Source: Armigeres subalbatus
Lineage: Eukaryota; Arthropoda; Insecta; Diptera; Culicidae
DNA length: 64,000 nucleotides
Direction: 5' to 3'
Assembly: GCF_024139115.2 (NCBI RefSeq)
Contig: NC_085140.1
Coordinates: forward strand, 21,668,035 to 21,732,034
Part shown: piece after piece, positions 11,311-23,575 of the stretch
Numbering within the stretch: the stretch's first letter is position 1
Layout: the number at the start of each line of letters is the position of its first letter
The notes under the pieces: model-generated
Told to the model about the DNA's origin: nothing
The model's database searches: none
The model's input: the letters and a program-made list of their open reading frames with translations, nothing else
Position numbers and translations under genes: made by a program

Positions 11311-11939
11311 AGACTTATAGTATAAAAAGATTTTATTCAAAATTATCAATAATAACCAGTAGATGGTAACAGATTTTCTACATCCGGGAAGAGAATTTAT
11401 CACAGAATTATTAAAGATATTGTTACTTGTAGCACATATTGATATAATTTTGTTATGACTAACTGGTCGGGATGAAATCGACCTATTTTATTCATGGCTA
11501 TCTATTTGAAAACCCTCTCGAAACTGATAAAGTTTTGAATTTTCTGTTGTTTTATATTATGGTAAATGAAATATCAAATAATCAAATACTTTTCCGACCT
11601 TCTCTCGAATAATGAGCATGGTGTCCATTCCCTGCTCTTAGCACATTAAAACCATGCAATGATTCAAACGGACGAGTTGAATTGGCGAATTTTGACTGGC
11701 GCTTGATTTGACCGGATTTTCAGAATACAAATATTTCGCAACACTGACATTAACACTTGTCAGCAAATATTTTAGTGATGTTCTATTCTGTATTGAATTA
11801 AAAAAAGTGATCTGTTGCTTATGGAATTTATATTTTTAACATTCAAACATAATTATTCACTAGGGAAATATGGAGCTTCGATGCTCAAGTTTTTACACGA
11901 AGTAAGTCCCGTACATTGTTTTACAGATTGTAATTCAAG
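11311..11939. other. AT-rich intergenic DNA
   Basis: No gene or clear repeat seen. Confidence 0.4.
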
Positions 11940-12165
11940 TTACCGCGCGGTAAGATGCGCGACCATGCTGATGGTGGCTGGGTTCGATTTTCGGTCCTGC
12001 CTAGGACATTTTCGGGTCGGATCATGATATACGTATGCAAAAATGGTAACTCGGCATAAAAATCTCGCAGTTAACAACTATGGAAGCGCTCAATGAACAC
12101 TAAGCTGCGAAGCTGTAAAGTCCCAGTGGGGGATGTAATGCCAATAAGAAGAAGAAGATTTCAAG
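11940..12165 (+). mobile_element. tRNA-derived SINE (Feilai-like), old copy
   Basis: The tRNA-like head has GCGCGGTAAGATGCGCGACC as A-box region and GGTGGCTGGGTTCGATTTTC as B-box region. The body contains ATGATATACGTATGCAAAAA and AACACTAAGCTGCGA. The tail is GATGTAATGCCAATAAGAAG. The same order, better preserved, occurs inverted at 45012-45277. The match to Feilai, the tRNA-related SINE of Aedes aegypti, is from memory of the family and was not searched. Confidence 0.8.
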
Positions 12166-14189
12166 TTGATTCCCTACCTTCCGCATAAAAACGTCATCAA
12201 ACTGTTATAAATTTCAGTTTTTGTAACACCAAACACTATACTGTTTCTGTTATGATTTAAACTTTTCGCAACCACAACCACATTATTATTCACATTAACT
12301 GCTTACTGTTCAACAATTGAATATCTCTTGGATTTATATCAAGATCAACCGATCGACAGACTGTCTCTCCCGAAACAACGAGCACAAATGACGCAATACG
12401 AGAGTCATTAACAATCTACGGCTTTGATTAAGACGCTGGCGCTCGGAATCGACGTCCATGCAAACAACATCCTACTACTACTCTGATCGACACCAGCCGC
12501 GAGTTATTATTGGTCTGCCGGCACTCGATCGCCGACTACGACAACGCCGACAAACAAAGTGATTCCATCTCGCGAGGTCCCGGTTCACGTTCCTGTTTAA
12601 CTTCGGCAGAATGTCTCTTATTGTAGAAGAGGAACATATAATTTGGGTTATGCCATGTGATTATTTCACAGCATCAATTCTATCGAAAATTTAGAAAAGG
12701 TAATCATTTGGCATGATGCTGTCTGAGTAATTTACTTTTTTTTTTGCTAATTTTTATCATGAATATAACGATTCGAGATGTTCGACGTAAAGCTGTACTG
12801 AGTTGAATTGTTTTAAGACATTCCATGCAAGTCCTTATTGAGTTTTAACAGACAAAAAACCGGTTTGAACCATAACCCAATGCATACTAACGAATAAACT
12901 GCCGAACACCTGGATCGGACAACAAAACTCAAATAAAATACGTGATTGACAACGATTTGCAAGACCATATGAGTACTGTCATGCATATATTTTGACAAAT
13001 CGGGGGCTACTTTGGACATTTTGAAACAAGAATTATAACGTAAATAACATCCCTAAAAACTCTCCACGAATTGACCTAAACTCGCCTCATCCGGCTTAGG
13101 CTGTCCTACCTTTTGATCATTCAGCATGGAACGACCCAATCAGTTTCACAACTACTCGCACTCATTGTTTCATACACTGGTGTCAATGGCAACACCAATA
13201 TACGAGTAAGAGGTTCCTCAGAGTGATTACTGAAAGAATGTAAGGTTTATTGCTTGACCCAGTGCTGTGAATCCAATGATGATACACAGACAAAAAAAAA
13301 CATAGGGAACCCCACGACATTCAAAACAATGTATCGATATCAAATTGTCGCTATTTTGGATGAATTTCAAACTCATATTCAAATTGTACAAAAAATATAA
13401 ATGTGCGCACATCAAAAAATTAAAATTTTAAATCATAGTTTTTATAGTGTATGAAATTGATGGAGCACAATATCATGCTAATGAGAATAATCTTGTGCTA
13501 CTCATTTGTGTGACGAAACAGGATAGTTTTGTTGTTCACGTTTTCCGCGTTTCTTAAACTCGTATTATTCTGACAATACCCCCGATCTTATTTTTTGCAG
13601 AGCTTCAACTTAAGATTCGGTCTTAAGAAGAAAAAAGCTTTGACATTTTCATAGGCTAGGAGTTGGATTTGTGGCACAATGTTACTTTACATTAGGTTAG
13701 GTGAAGGTTTTGTTAAGATAGTCTTCCACCTTGTCAAAGCGTTTATACGTCTCATTCTCTTTCTTTAATTTCACAATGCTTGAATGTCAATAAAGTGTGA
13801 TTTATTGGATGCTGAGTAGAGGTATATGATTCGACAAATGACATGGCAAATCAGCTGTATTAAGCTACATCATCAGCCGTCAGAATCGATATTTCTACCG
13901 TGAACACGTTGGATTCAAACTGATTCCATTCGATATGATTTCGAATTTTTTGCACTGTACACTGCGACTGTATGATAAATGGTGTTACGTATATCGATGA
14001 TATCTATGGAATTTTCTTTCTGAAAAATTTAAACTGACCTTGAATAATGTTAGAGGTATTTATCGCTATTCAAACTAATTATGTTTTTAGATGGTGCTTT
14101 TTATAGTTATTCCTTTTCGATAGACTACTAAAACCAGAAATTCATTTCCAATATCATAAAATTATGTTAAACCCAATTGGAACAATATT
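12166..14189. other. Intergenic DNA without gene
   Basis: About 2 kb with no convincing gene. The part at 12430-12610 is less AT-rich and looks like unique sequence. It could be conserved noncoding DNA, but that needs alignment. Confidence 0.4.
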
Positions 14190-14199
14190 CACTGCAGTT

Positions 14200-14395
14200 G
14201 CAAAAGCATTTCATGCATTAATAATTCCTTTGAACGAAAAAGATGACTCAATCGACACAACACAGAAACTCGCACGTATTTATCCGTCATGACGTCTCCA
14301 TTTATGAATGTTGTCCGTTTTACACACCCGGCACGGACAATGTCTGAATCGCGAATCTTTTCACTAATATCACTCGATGGTATCAAAAGCTGAAA
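14200..14395 (+). repeat. TGACTCA cassette, copy 1
   Basis: Contains AAGATGACTCA, then GCACGTATTTATCCGTCATG, CTCCATTTATGAATGTTG and a GACAATGTCTGAATCGCGA end. Two related cassettes lie at 14770-14990 and 22065-22330 with the same order of words. TGACTCA is an AP-1/bZIP site and TGACG-type words follow it. Confidence 0.6.
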
Positions 14396-14769
14396 CGAAT
14401 AATATAAGGTTATTTGAGAATGAAATCAATTTAAATATCAACAATTGCTGGGGTGAAACGCAAAGGGGTGTAAGTGACAAAAACTTAGTTTTAAGAAAAA
14501 TGGGAGATTTTTGAATATTTTTTTTGTTTCATACAATTTGTATGGAAGTTAAAAAAAATACTAATTTTGTTCGAATTTTTACATTTATTACAAACAACGT
14601 ACACATTATATCAATATATTGCTCTAAAGTCAAAGCGTTTTTCGCTGTCATCTCTTCAGATTTTACCAAAATGTTACTTAAACACCTCTGTTTCTAACCC
14701 CATCAATTGGGAGTTCGGTGATATTAACCTAATGACAATAAAACACGTAAAAACAAAAAAAAAACTGTC

Positions 14770-14995
14770 TTCGATCGAAGAAGATGACTCATTCAGAAAT
14801 TTGCACGTATTGCACGTGATGGCGGTTCCATTCGTGGATGTTGCCTGTTCTATAAACACCGCGGTACAGACATAGTCTTGATTAGCGTGTCTATTCCAAT
14901 ATACACAATGCAGTGATAGATGAAGTTGATACCCGAAAGTGCATCAACACATCTTAATTGCTGATATGCAAAATTGTCTGTTTAATCATTATGAA
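14770..14995 (+). repeat. TGACTCA cassette, copy 2
   Basis: Starts TCGATCGAAGAAGATGACTC and continues GCACGTGATGGCGGTTCCAT, GATGTTGCCTGTTCTA and CAGTGATAGATGAA. It ends near CATCTTAATTGCTGA. Similarity to the copy at 22055 extends across about 230 bp. Confidence 0.65.
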
Positions 14996-15169
14996 AAAAC
15001 TAGCTTTATGTACCCGGTCTTGCTCGGAATTGCCAGTTTGGTTCACAGTTTTTCGGAAAATGATAAAACCAATTGGTCAACAGGGTAATTGTGTTCACTT
15101 ATTGATACTTCATCATTTGATTAAAAGAAGGCATTTAGAAACATTGACTGATTTTGAAGAAAGGATCGT

Positions 15170-15720
15170 GGGTTTGAATAGCCATATTCCGAGCAAACGT
15201 CTATTTCTAAAGAAGGAAAAACCTCAACCGACGCATTATTCCGGGCAAACGCATATTTTTAAAGAAGGGATCACACCACCACTGCCTTATTCCGGGCAAA
15301 TGCCTACATTTAAAGAAGCAGGATGGTTGGTGGATGCCAGAAGGAAATACATTAATCATTGCTTTTTCACTGGGCAAACCATGATTCCGATGAAGGGTAA
15401 CAATTATCATTGCTTTATACCCAAATTTATGCTTTCTATGAAAGATTTTACTGATGCTGTTCATAATTATCCCAAATGCCTTCTTGTTGAATGACCTTAG
15501 GCCAAATAGTGTTATGTTAATGGCCAGCTTCATTCAGGGAAATGTCATATTCTGGGATATGTGTATCGGGAAGTATCGTTTTCGGGAATTATCATTTTCG
15601 TTAAAGACATTTATGGGAAAATGTTATTACAGGGAAAACGTTATTGTCGAGGATTTGGTATTTTTGAGGAATTCGGGCAATTTGTTTTCGGAGCATTGTA
15701 CAATGTCAAAAAACCTCTCA
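15170..15720 (+). repeat. Degenerate GGGCAAA phrase array
   Basis: Loose tandem phrases such as TATTCCGGGCAAACGCAT and TATTCCGGGCAAATGCCT, then CGGGAA and GGGAAAATGTTATTACAGGG. Overlapping open frames here are by-products of the repetition. It resembles the GGCCAAATG array at 44.1-45.5 kb in style but is a distinct sequence. Confidence 0.5.
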
Positions 15721-15849
15721 GGCAAAAGTCCCTCTCAGCCTCTCTATAATAGTTTCCTTTGGGTAGAGAATACGTGTTTACAAATTTTGTTTGAATTGAC
15801 CCATGCGATAAAAAGGTATACTAAACTGTTCGTTCAATAAATATACCCT

Positions 15850-17028
15850 CTTTCAGCTATGACACTCCTACCCAGTCTGATGTAGTCTTCCTTAGACAGA
15901 GAATATGGGTTCCAAATTTGGTGGACATCGGTAAATGGGTTCAGAAGTTATGCTGAATTGATCGATAACTAAACAATACCCCTCTCTCATACCCTCCCCC
16001 TTTTAAAATGACCTACCCACATCCACTAAAATCGTTTCCTTAGGACAGACAATATTTGATACAAATTTGTTTCAAATCGGTCATGGGGTTCAAGACTTAC
16101 ATTGAGGCGATCGATTGCTAAGCAATCCTCCCATATCCTCCCTCTTTTCCAAAGAGCATCCCCAACCACACTATCGTCGTCTCCTTAACATGAAGAATGT
16201 GTGTTCCAAATTTGGTTGAAATCGACCAAGGAGTTCAGAAGTTACACTGAGTTGATCAATAACTAAGCAATACCCCTCCCCGCACACCCTCCCCCTTTTC
16301 CAAAGAGCATGCTATTGTCGTCTCCTAAAGATAAAGAATGTGTGTTCCAAATTTGGTTGAAATCGGCCAAGGGGTTCAGAAGTTATACTGAGGTGATCGA
16401 TAACTAAGCAATACCCCTCCCCCCACACCCTCCCCCTTTCTCAAAGAGCATCCCCAACCACACTATCGTCGTCTCCTTAACATGAAGAATGTGTGTTCCA
16501 TATTTGGTTGAAATCGACCAAGGAGTTCAGAAGTTACACTGAGTTGATCAATAACAAAGCAATACCCCTCCCCGCACACCCTCCCCCTTTTCCAAAGGGC
16601 ATGGTATTGTCGTCTCCTCATGATAAAAAATGTGTGTTCCAAATTTGGTTGAAATCAGCCAAGGGGCTCAGAAGTTACACTGAGTTGATCAATAACTAAG
16701 CAATACCCCTCCCCCCACACCCTCCCCTTTTCAAAGAGCATCCCCAACCACACTATCGTCGTCTCCTTAAGATAAAGAATGTGTGTTTCAAATTTGGTTG
16801 AAATCGGCCAAGGGGTTCAGAAGTTATACTGAGGTGATCGATAACTAACCATCCCTAACCCCCCTATCGTCGTCTCCTTAAGATAAAGTATGTGTGTTTC
16901 AAATTTGGTTGAAATCGGTCAATGGGTTCAGAAGTTATGCTGGAACATACATACAAACATACATACAAACATACAAACATTGAGTTTTATATATATATAG
17001 AAGATAGAAGATAGAAGATAGAAGATAG

Positions 17029-17061
<33 letters not shown>

Positions 17062-17065
17062 GAGT
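15850..17065 (+). repeat. ~145 bp-unit tandem array ending in (GATA)n
   Basis: Eight or nine units each contain ATCGTCGTCTCCTTAA, GTGTGTTCCAAATTTGGTTG, AAATCGGCCAAGGGGTTCAG and AATACCCCTCCCC. The last unit passes into CATACATACAAACATACAAA, TTTTATATATATAGAAG and a GAAGATA/GATA microsatellite to 17062. The ending resembles the end of the repeat at 7208-11310, which points to a common class. Confidence 0.85.
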
Positions 17066-17721
17066 TCACAATTGTGCTATCATAACACTATTCGAAAATC
17101 AGTACCCACCGACAATATATGAAGAAAAGCCAAGTTTTTTTTTTCCAATTTCAATATAAGCCTTCAACCCTTAGTAGTGATTTTTTTTTATATTTACAAA
17201 AACAGTAACCTTTGTTAATCGATGTACCTGCTTTATTCTGATCAGTCACTTCAACAGTTTATGTAGATATCAAGTTATTTCAAATTAATTGACAGAGCCT
17301 CAAATATTATGCCAGCTGTACAATATTTCTTTTGAAATCTCTGGAATCATTTTGTATCAGAATCTTAAAGTTCTTCTTAAAGAAATAAAATTGTCAACGT
17401 GAGAACATGACTCAATTTTTGGGTGACGAAACTTATTGACCCTCTTTTTTGGACATACGACGTTTTCAAAAATCAGGCGAGAATTATGTTTTCTTCTGTT
17501 CATTCAACGACCACGATATTTCGCAAAATCCCAATTCTTTTAGTGTTTGGTTTAGCTTACCGTACCGGAGATTCCATGAATCACGGAAGCTGTTTCGTGA
17601 TTACTGATTTGTTTCATATAAGTACATACAATTGTGCTGTTTGAAGACGATGACATTGCAACATTTGGAGTAGTATCAATATCTTTGTATGAATATTAGA
17701 CTGGGGCGCAGTTGTATGGAA
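17066..17721. other. AT-rich intergenic DNA
   Basis: No gene or clear element seen. Confidence 0.4.
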
Positions 17722-18172
17722 AAAACCCAACTTAATTCACCGAGTAGTGATACTGCCTTTCTCGTATTTAGTCAAGACACCAACCTTATATGGCGCTTAT
17801 ATAGTTCGGTTCGATGTACCATTTTCTTTATAACTATCAAACGCAACGGCGATCTTTATCAATAGTGATTCAATAGTGATCAACTAGGCTTTGCCTTCTG
17901 TCGAATAAAACTTGTTGCGAGAAAATCGGTCAAGGATTACTATATGAAAAGTTGTCTAATGTTTTTCTTAGCTTTTGTGCACACACATACGCACACACAT
18001 ACACACACACATACATACACACGGACAGACGGACATGTGCTCAGTTCGTTGAGCTGAGTCGATTGGTATATAACACTATGGGTCTCCGGGCCTTCTATAA
18101 AAAGTTCGTTCTTGGAGTGAAATGATAGCCTTTCGGTACTACTTTGTTGTACGAGAAAGGCAAAACGCAAAC
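17722..18172 (-). mobile_element. GCCTTTCTCGT element, short copy
   Basis: Left end ACCCAACTTAATTCACCGAG then CTGCCTTTCTCGTATTT, right end GTACGAGAAAGGCAAAA. The interior has an (AC)n tract at about 17976-18022, CGATTGGTATATAACACTAT, and GGGTCTCCGGGCCTTCTATA. These are the reverse complements of words in copy A, so this copy lies on the opposite strand and lacks the 167 bp repeats. Confidence 0.75.
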
Positions 18173-18899
18173 ATCATCCAATCAAGTGAGATCAAGGTTT
18201 TTCTGAATCGTTTTGGGACTTAAATCAACTGTGAAAAATATGGACTCGTTTGGTTGCGTTCTCGCTTTCTGCATCTCGTTTTGATTTTATATGGAAATAA
18301 GTATGGGAAAACGTACTTTTTTACATTTTTGCTCTTAAAGGCTTCAATTTATCGTCGATCACTTGACTCAATACGTTAGTATAAAGTCTGAAAGATGCCA
18401 AAAAACTTTGCCGAACAAGGTACGTAGCTGAAAGCTCTACAAAAAATGTTATTACCCTTCGAAAATTGATTGTTCAAAACATATGCAATAAATCAATATT
18501 TCTGCCATCACTACCGGACCGTCTGAGGGCAACAACCCATCTTCTTTCTTGCCGTAATTTTTACTTTGTGGAATGATTCCGAATAATTCCCATTAGCTGC
18601 AAAGCCCTAGAAGATCAATAATTTTGAAATAACACTCAGTTAAATTATATGTCCACGTAGTTTGGCAGTGCTGGCAGAATAAACGAACAACGAATCAATC
18701 TTTGAAGTGTTATAACTTTTTTCATGGACGTTCCAGTAACTTCCCTTCTTTAGCAAAGTTTTTCGGCATCCTTTGGGCTACACTTAAGGTGAAGGTGGGT
18801 TGAGTACCAAAACAAAGCTTTGAAAGTATTGGTACAATAAAAACTGTCATATACTGTAGTAGTATTGGTGTCGTATTTATAAAAAACATAAAATATTAG
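18173..18899. other. Intergenic DNA without gene
   Basis: No coding signal or clear repeat boundary seen. Confidence 0.4.
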
Positions 18900-20169
18900 T
18901 AGGGTGGTTCAAAAAACGACCCAGCTCCAACACGCTCACTCGATTCCGTCCCATGCTCCGAGTGTCCTCCAAAAACCGAATCGAACAAAACCTGGGTGAA
19001 CACAAGCCGGTTCAAGTTTGTATGAAAACTAGTATGTGAAACTAAACCTTTCACTACACTGGCTACAGCGCCTCCCCACCAAACGCTGGTGAAAAGAGAA
19101 CCCACATAGCTGAAAGCAACATTCCAGAGACTTTACTGAACGAAAATCGCACCGCAGGAAAGAACCATTGATTTCGTAACGCAAAAAAATAGCATTTTAT
19201 ATCCCGATCACCCCCATGTCACACTTTCTGTACGAAGTATCTGCCCCTGGTGCAGATATCACAGACAAATTCTGGCTATTTTGTTGAATTACACGTTTCA
19301 CTGATTCCTTCTGAGAAGCCTGATTATCATGCTAAACAAGGATGTTATCGATCGTTAAGTAATTTGCGTTCATTTAGTATTTTGTCAATAACTTATTCCA
19401 GAAGCTGATTTTCAAAATGTGTTGTATGGTGGACTTCTAGTGCGAAGGTTTTTCTACAACTCTGCCTGATGGTTTGTTGTTAGAATTCAACTAATAACGG
19501 AGTTATAGCGCTAGTAGCAGTAACTTAAACTAAATTATTGAAATTTCGTTATCATTTAGTCTAAGTTACTGAAAATATTGCTGTAACAACGTTACTAGTG
19601 GATCGAATGCAAATTACTAAATGATCAATAACATCCTTGATGCTAAAGACTGGCAACCTCGATTAAAATCGACTTCCAACTATTGGAACGACCATTCAAT
19701 ATGCATTGTCTATGGAGTTAAAGCTCTTGAATATTTCATCAAGTTTGTTAAGAAAATTATGTCATTGACGAGTTTGTCATAAGACGAGTTTGTACAATCC
19801 CATTTAATTCCACCACTTAGTTGGGCAAGAACGAGACACAGAAGACGACCTTACCGTTGAGGCCGAAATACGTATCTGGCAAGGTACAATTAGGTGGTGA
19901 ATTAAATGGGATTGTACAAACTTGTCTTATGACAAGTGGTATTCCATCCAGTCATATGGTCTCCCCCTCGCAAGCGCCCAATGACGGAGTGCCACAATCA
20001 GAATAATGTTAAATTCAACCTCGCCATATCAACTGTCAGTCATACAAACCTGAAACGACCTGTGCACGATAAGCCCCTTTTAAACCAGCCCAAACCATCA
20101 AACGACACCCAAAATATGAAACATCATCGACTGAGCCTGGCGGAGCAAAATCATTTTTGAACCACCCTA
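18900..20169. mobile_element. hAT-like non-autonomous element with nested insertions
   Basis: Opens TAGGGTGGTTCAAAAA and closes with its reverse complement, TTTTTGAACCACCCTA. The flanking octamers AATATTAG and GTTATAAG agree at five of eight positions, compatible with an eroded 8 bp hAT duplication. A related element at 23865-24553 has a perfect 8 bp duplication. No transposase is readable. Inside lie an inverted-repeat pair (about 19330-19378 and 19603-19648) and a foldback MITE at 19776-19933. Confidence 0.65.
19776..19933. mobile_element. Foldback MITE (GATACGTATTT family) nested in hAT-like element
   Basis: Arms start GTCATAAGACGAGTTTGTAC and end GTACAAACTTGTCTTATGAC, with TCCCATTTAATTCCACCAC and GTGGTGAATTAAATGGGA inside them. 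The central part holds AAATACGTATCTGGCAAGGT. Related pieces lie at 22397-22518 and 33337-34012. Confidence 0.8.
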
Positions 20170-21706
20170 GTTATAAGTTTGCTGCTATCGGTGCCGCCGG
20201 TGTTTACATTCGCTCCGCGATCAGTTTTTTATAGTTTTTTTCGGGCAAAAAAAAGCGGTTTTTATAAAGTTTTCGGTTCAAACAAGTGACTGATTTCAAA
20301 AAGTGATGTTTCACTTGCATTCCATCAACATTTCGGGCTGCTCATGTGCGAAGAAGTGAGTAAAAACTTAATTTTTCCAATGCCCTTTGAGCAGAAGTGA
20401 AGTGCAGTGATAACCACACCAAATCGCGAACGGCTATTAAATTGGCACAAGATTGCTGAATTATGATATAATTCGAGCCGATATACATAGGATTCTTCGG
20501 AGAAACATATTCATTATCACGGGAAGTGAATAAATATGCTGTGAACAGGTTAGTAATTCGAATATTGAACTTTTGTTCGAAGCTGTTCGATGCATTCGAA
20601 TGTTTGTGGGAGAGGAGTGCGGGAGGTGTGGGGTTGACCCGTGGAAGGTCAGGTGCCATATTGACGGCCATCGTGGTACTCTTCCAACTATGTCCTTAAA
20701 CGCAACGTGACACTTGGTTTACGAACCTCTAGAAGTAAAAATACAAACATATACGTTTTCCTATACTAATTTGCATACAAACTTCAAACGGCTTGCAGAA
20801 AGCGAGGAAGCAACCAATCGGGCACAAATTCTACACAGTTGTTTGGGACCCAGAATAGTTTCAAAAAACCAATAATTTGATAAAATGACCATGACGCCCC
20901 ACTCTAATCAATATATCATTCGCTCTCATCAGCTACGCATTACTACGATTGGAAATCTTGATCGAAAAACAACTACCTAATATTTTTTTCTTATTTTGTT
21001 ATGTAGTACATTTCTGTAAATTTGAGATCTGGGGCATGAGAGCCAATATGTCATTCAAATGACATTATGTCAAATAACACGTGACATTTTTAAAAGCTTT
21101 CGTGCCTCAGATACTATATTATGCACTTTGATATCAGTTATAATTCATTGACGCGAATAGGGAGAGGGCTCGGGTGGTTTAATAAAAAACTTTTGAAAAA
21201 GTTTGAACACAAAGCAGTTACTTCCCATATTTATCATATCATAACGAAATAAACGAGAAACAATTGGACTTGTTCTTTATTTCAGAGATTTTGTACAGCT
21301 GCTAGCAAAAAAGACGAAATGGGGCATTATTTTTTCTTTAGGGACTAGATCACGTGTTCAGTATACCAACATAAGTGCTCTGGCGTGAGGAAGGGTCGTT
21401 TGGATTCGAGAGTAACTTTCGAGAAGAGCTTATGTGTATTTGATACCAAAGTTTTAGAAAAGCAGTAACTCTGAAATCGATCGTTTTAGAGAAATATGTC
21501 TGAGATGAAATAGTAGAGAATTAACATGCCCAACAAAAATACACATTTGTTTTAAGAAATCGCAGCTTAAATTTAAAATTCAAATAAAAAAAGGTTGGTG
21601 ATAAAATTTAGACGAAAAGACCATTGTTTAGAGGCAGGGGAAACATGGTCAAAAATAGTTGAAAAAGTTTTCCCATTTTTAAAGATTTTCTTAAGAACAA
21701 TATGTA
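20170..21706. other. Intergenic DNA without gene
   Basis: No convincing gene. The part at 20180-20330 has CGGTGCCGCCGGTGTTTACA and is less AT-rich, perhaps the end of a decayed element, but nothing confirms it. Confidence 0.4.
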
Positions 21707-21895
21707 GGGGGAAAGACGGCTTAGGCAGGTTTTGTTCTATTATTGGCAGGGGAGGTTTTGTTGACCAAATTTTATGAAATTTGGCCACAATATTCTTTGA
21801 TATGCAAAGAATGTTTAGGCCAAATTTGAGCCTAGTCAGTCATAAAAAACCCCTGCCAATAATAGAACAAAACCTGCCAAAGCCGTCATTCCCCC
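21707..21895. mobile_element. TA-target MITE, copy 2
   Basis: Left end GGGGGAAAGACGGCTTAGGC, right end GCCAAAGCCGTCATTCCCCC, flanked by TA at 21705-21706 and 21896-21897. Inverted repeats extend over about 55-60 bp and include TTTTGTTCTATTATTGGCAG. Same family as 7867-8041. Confidence 0.85.
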
Positions 21896-22039
21896 TATAT
21901 GTTTTTCAAAAATAATTTTCAGTGCCAGAATATGAATCTACATCAAAGTTCTAATCGAAATGCTCATACCAATGATCTCCCTACAAACCTCAATTTTGTT
22001 CTCGTGTAATTTGTGCAGTTGCAATATTCAACATAAGCG

Positions 22040-22330
22040 ATGCATTCATACATTATTTCTTCGATCGAAGAAAATGACTCAGTCAGAAATTCACACGTAT
22101 TTATCCGTGATGACAGCTCCATTCTTAGATGTTGCCTGTTCTACACACCGCAGCGCAGACATGGTCCATGGTGCGAATCTGTGAGGTTTTTTTTCTTGAT
22201 TAGTGTGGCAGTTCTAATAAGCAGAGGGCAGTGATAGATGAATTTCATTCCTTAAAATGCATCATCCCATCTTAATTGCTAACATGTATCGTAACAAATA
22301 TTGTCTAACCATTATGACATTGAGCTCACA
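22040..22330 (+). repeat. TGACTCA cassette, copy 3
   Basis: Contains CGATCGAAGAAAATGACTCA, CACACGTATTTATCCGTGAT, TTAGATGTTGCCTGTTCTAC, GCAGTGATAGATGAATTTCA and CATCTTAATTGCTAACATG, in the same order as the cassette at 14770-14995. Confidence 0.65.
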
Positions 22331-22396
22331 ATTCAGTTTTTGTATAAATATTTTGATAAGAAAATTATTTTGAGCTTTTTAGTGGAATGTTTTCAC

Positions 22397-22518
22397 CTGT
22401 CATAAGACGAGTTTATACAATCCCATTGAATTCCACCACTTAATTGTATCTTGACAGATACGTATTTCAACCTCAACAGTAAGGCCGTCTTCAGTGTCTC
22501 GTACTTGAAGAAGTCTGA
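22397..22518. mobile_element. Half of a GATACGTATTT-family MITE
   Basis: One arm (GTCATAAGACGAGTTTATAC, ATCCCATTGAATTCCACCAC) runs into AGATACGTATTTCAACCTC and CAGTAAGGCCGTCTTCAGTG. The opposite arm is missing. Confidence 0.65.
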
Positions 22519-23354
22519 TAAACCTTTGTAAAAGGAGACACAAGCAACAGTTTGCTTACGAATCATGTTTTTTTTTCACCTAACTGTCCAACGGCGGATT
22601 TATTATGAAACATGTTATACTCTTACCCTTTTTTAGGTTTTCTTACATGCTTTAGAAGTTTGTTTGTTTCAGCTTTAGAAGAAGTTTCTCTGACAATGCG
22701 AACTATTGTTTATTGAATTGTAATTATTATTTCCACTTTAATAGTTTATCACAAAATTTGTTAATGTTTTTTTAAATAAAGAATTTTCTTTTGTAAAAGA
22801 TGTATTTTTTTAAAAGGTTTTCACAAAGGTTTTCGCACACACACATACACGGACACACACTGGCTTCATGCTTTTACGCTTTAGCGTTTTATCATACCTT
22901 TTTCCTTTTTTTCTTCTTGCCTTTCGGTATCTATCCCCATCCCAAAACCTTATCCTATTACGAGTAAATGATTATATAGGCTTAAAATGCGAGGTACAAA
23001 TCCCCCATTTGTAGGGGAACGTACCGCCAGAGCCGACGTTCTGATACCTGTTACCTGATTTCCGTTCTACTGATGTCGTAATCTGCCTCGCAACTGCCTT
23101 CTTGAATGAATATGTTTCATATCAGAAAGCAGATATGTTGCATGAAAATAACATTTCGGATCATTGCTGTTGCCAAAATGTTTATTATATGTTACTAGAC
23201 ACTCAGCTGAGCAGCAATCTATTTTTAACAACCCGCACTTGTAGGCAAAATCTCCAAATAAAGCCTAGATAACTAAGAAATTGTAGTAGAAGGATTCAAA
23301 TCTCAAGGATTTTTATATTTTTATTTTCATTGTATCTTCAAGGTGTTATCCTGT
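22519..23354. other. Intergenic DNA without gene
   Basis: No gene. A short (CA)n tract lies at about 22837-22860. The block at 22980-23100 is less AT-rich (GGGGAACGTACCGCCAGAGC) and may be transposon-derived. Confidence 0.35.
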
Positions 23355-23480
23355 TTAAGACAGACTCTTGTTCATAATAACGACAGAAATCTGTTCAGGA
23401 TTCCGACAGAATCCTATTCAGGATTCCCACATAATTACGTTCAATATTCCGATAGCATCCCGTTCAGGATTCCGACAGTA
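23355..23480 (+). repeat. Short array of the GAATCCTGTTCAGGATTC minisatellite
   Basis: Five or six degenerate 23 bp units (CAGGATTCCGACAGAATCC). It is the same family as the 2.9 kb array at 25310-28200, separated from it by a transposon insertion and about 600 bp of other DNA. Confidence 0.8.
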
Positions 23481-23575
23481 GCCGCAAGATGTTGCAAATA
23501 GACGCTTCCTCTTGTGCTTTTTATGTAAAAAAGAAGTTCCACGTCATAGCACTGTTCTCTGAGAAAAACCCAGAT

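Noticed and set aside
15454..15840. 128-codon frame
   Set aside because: It lies mostly in a degenerate repeat array and has no domain.
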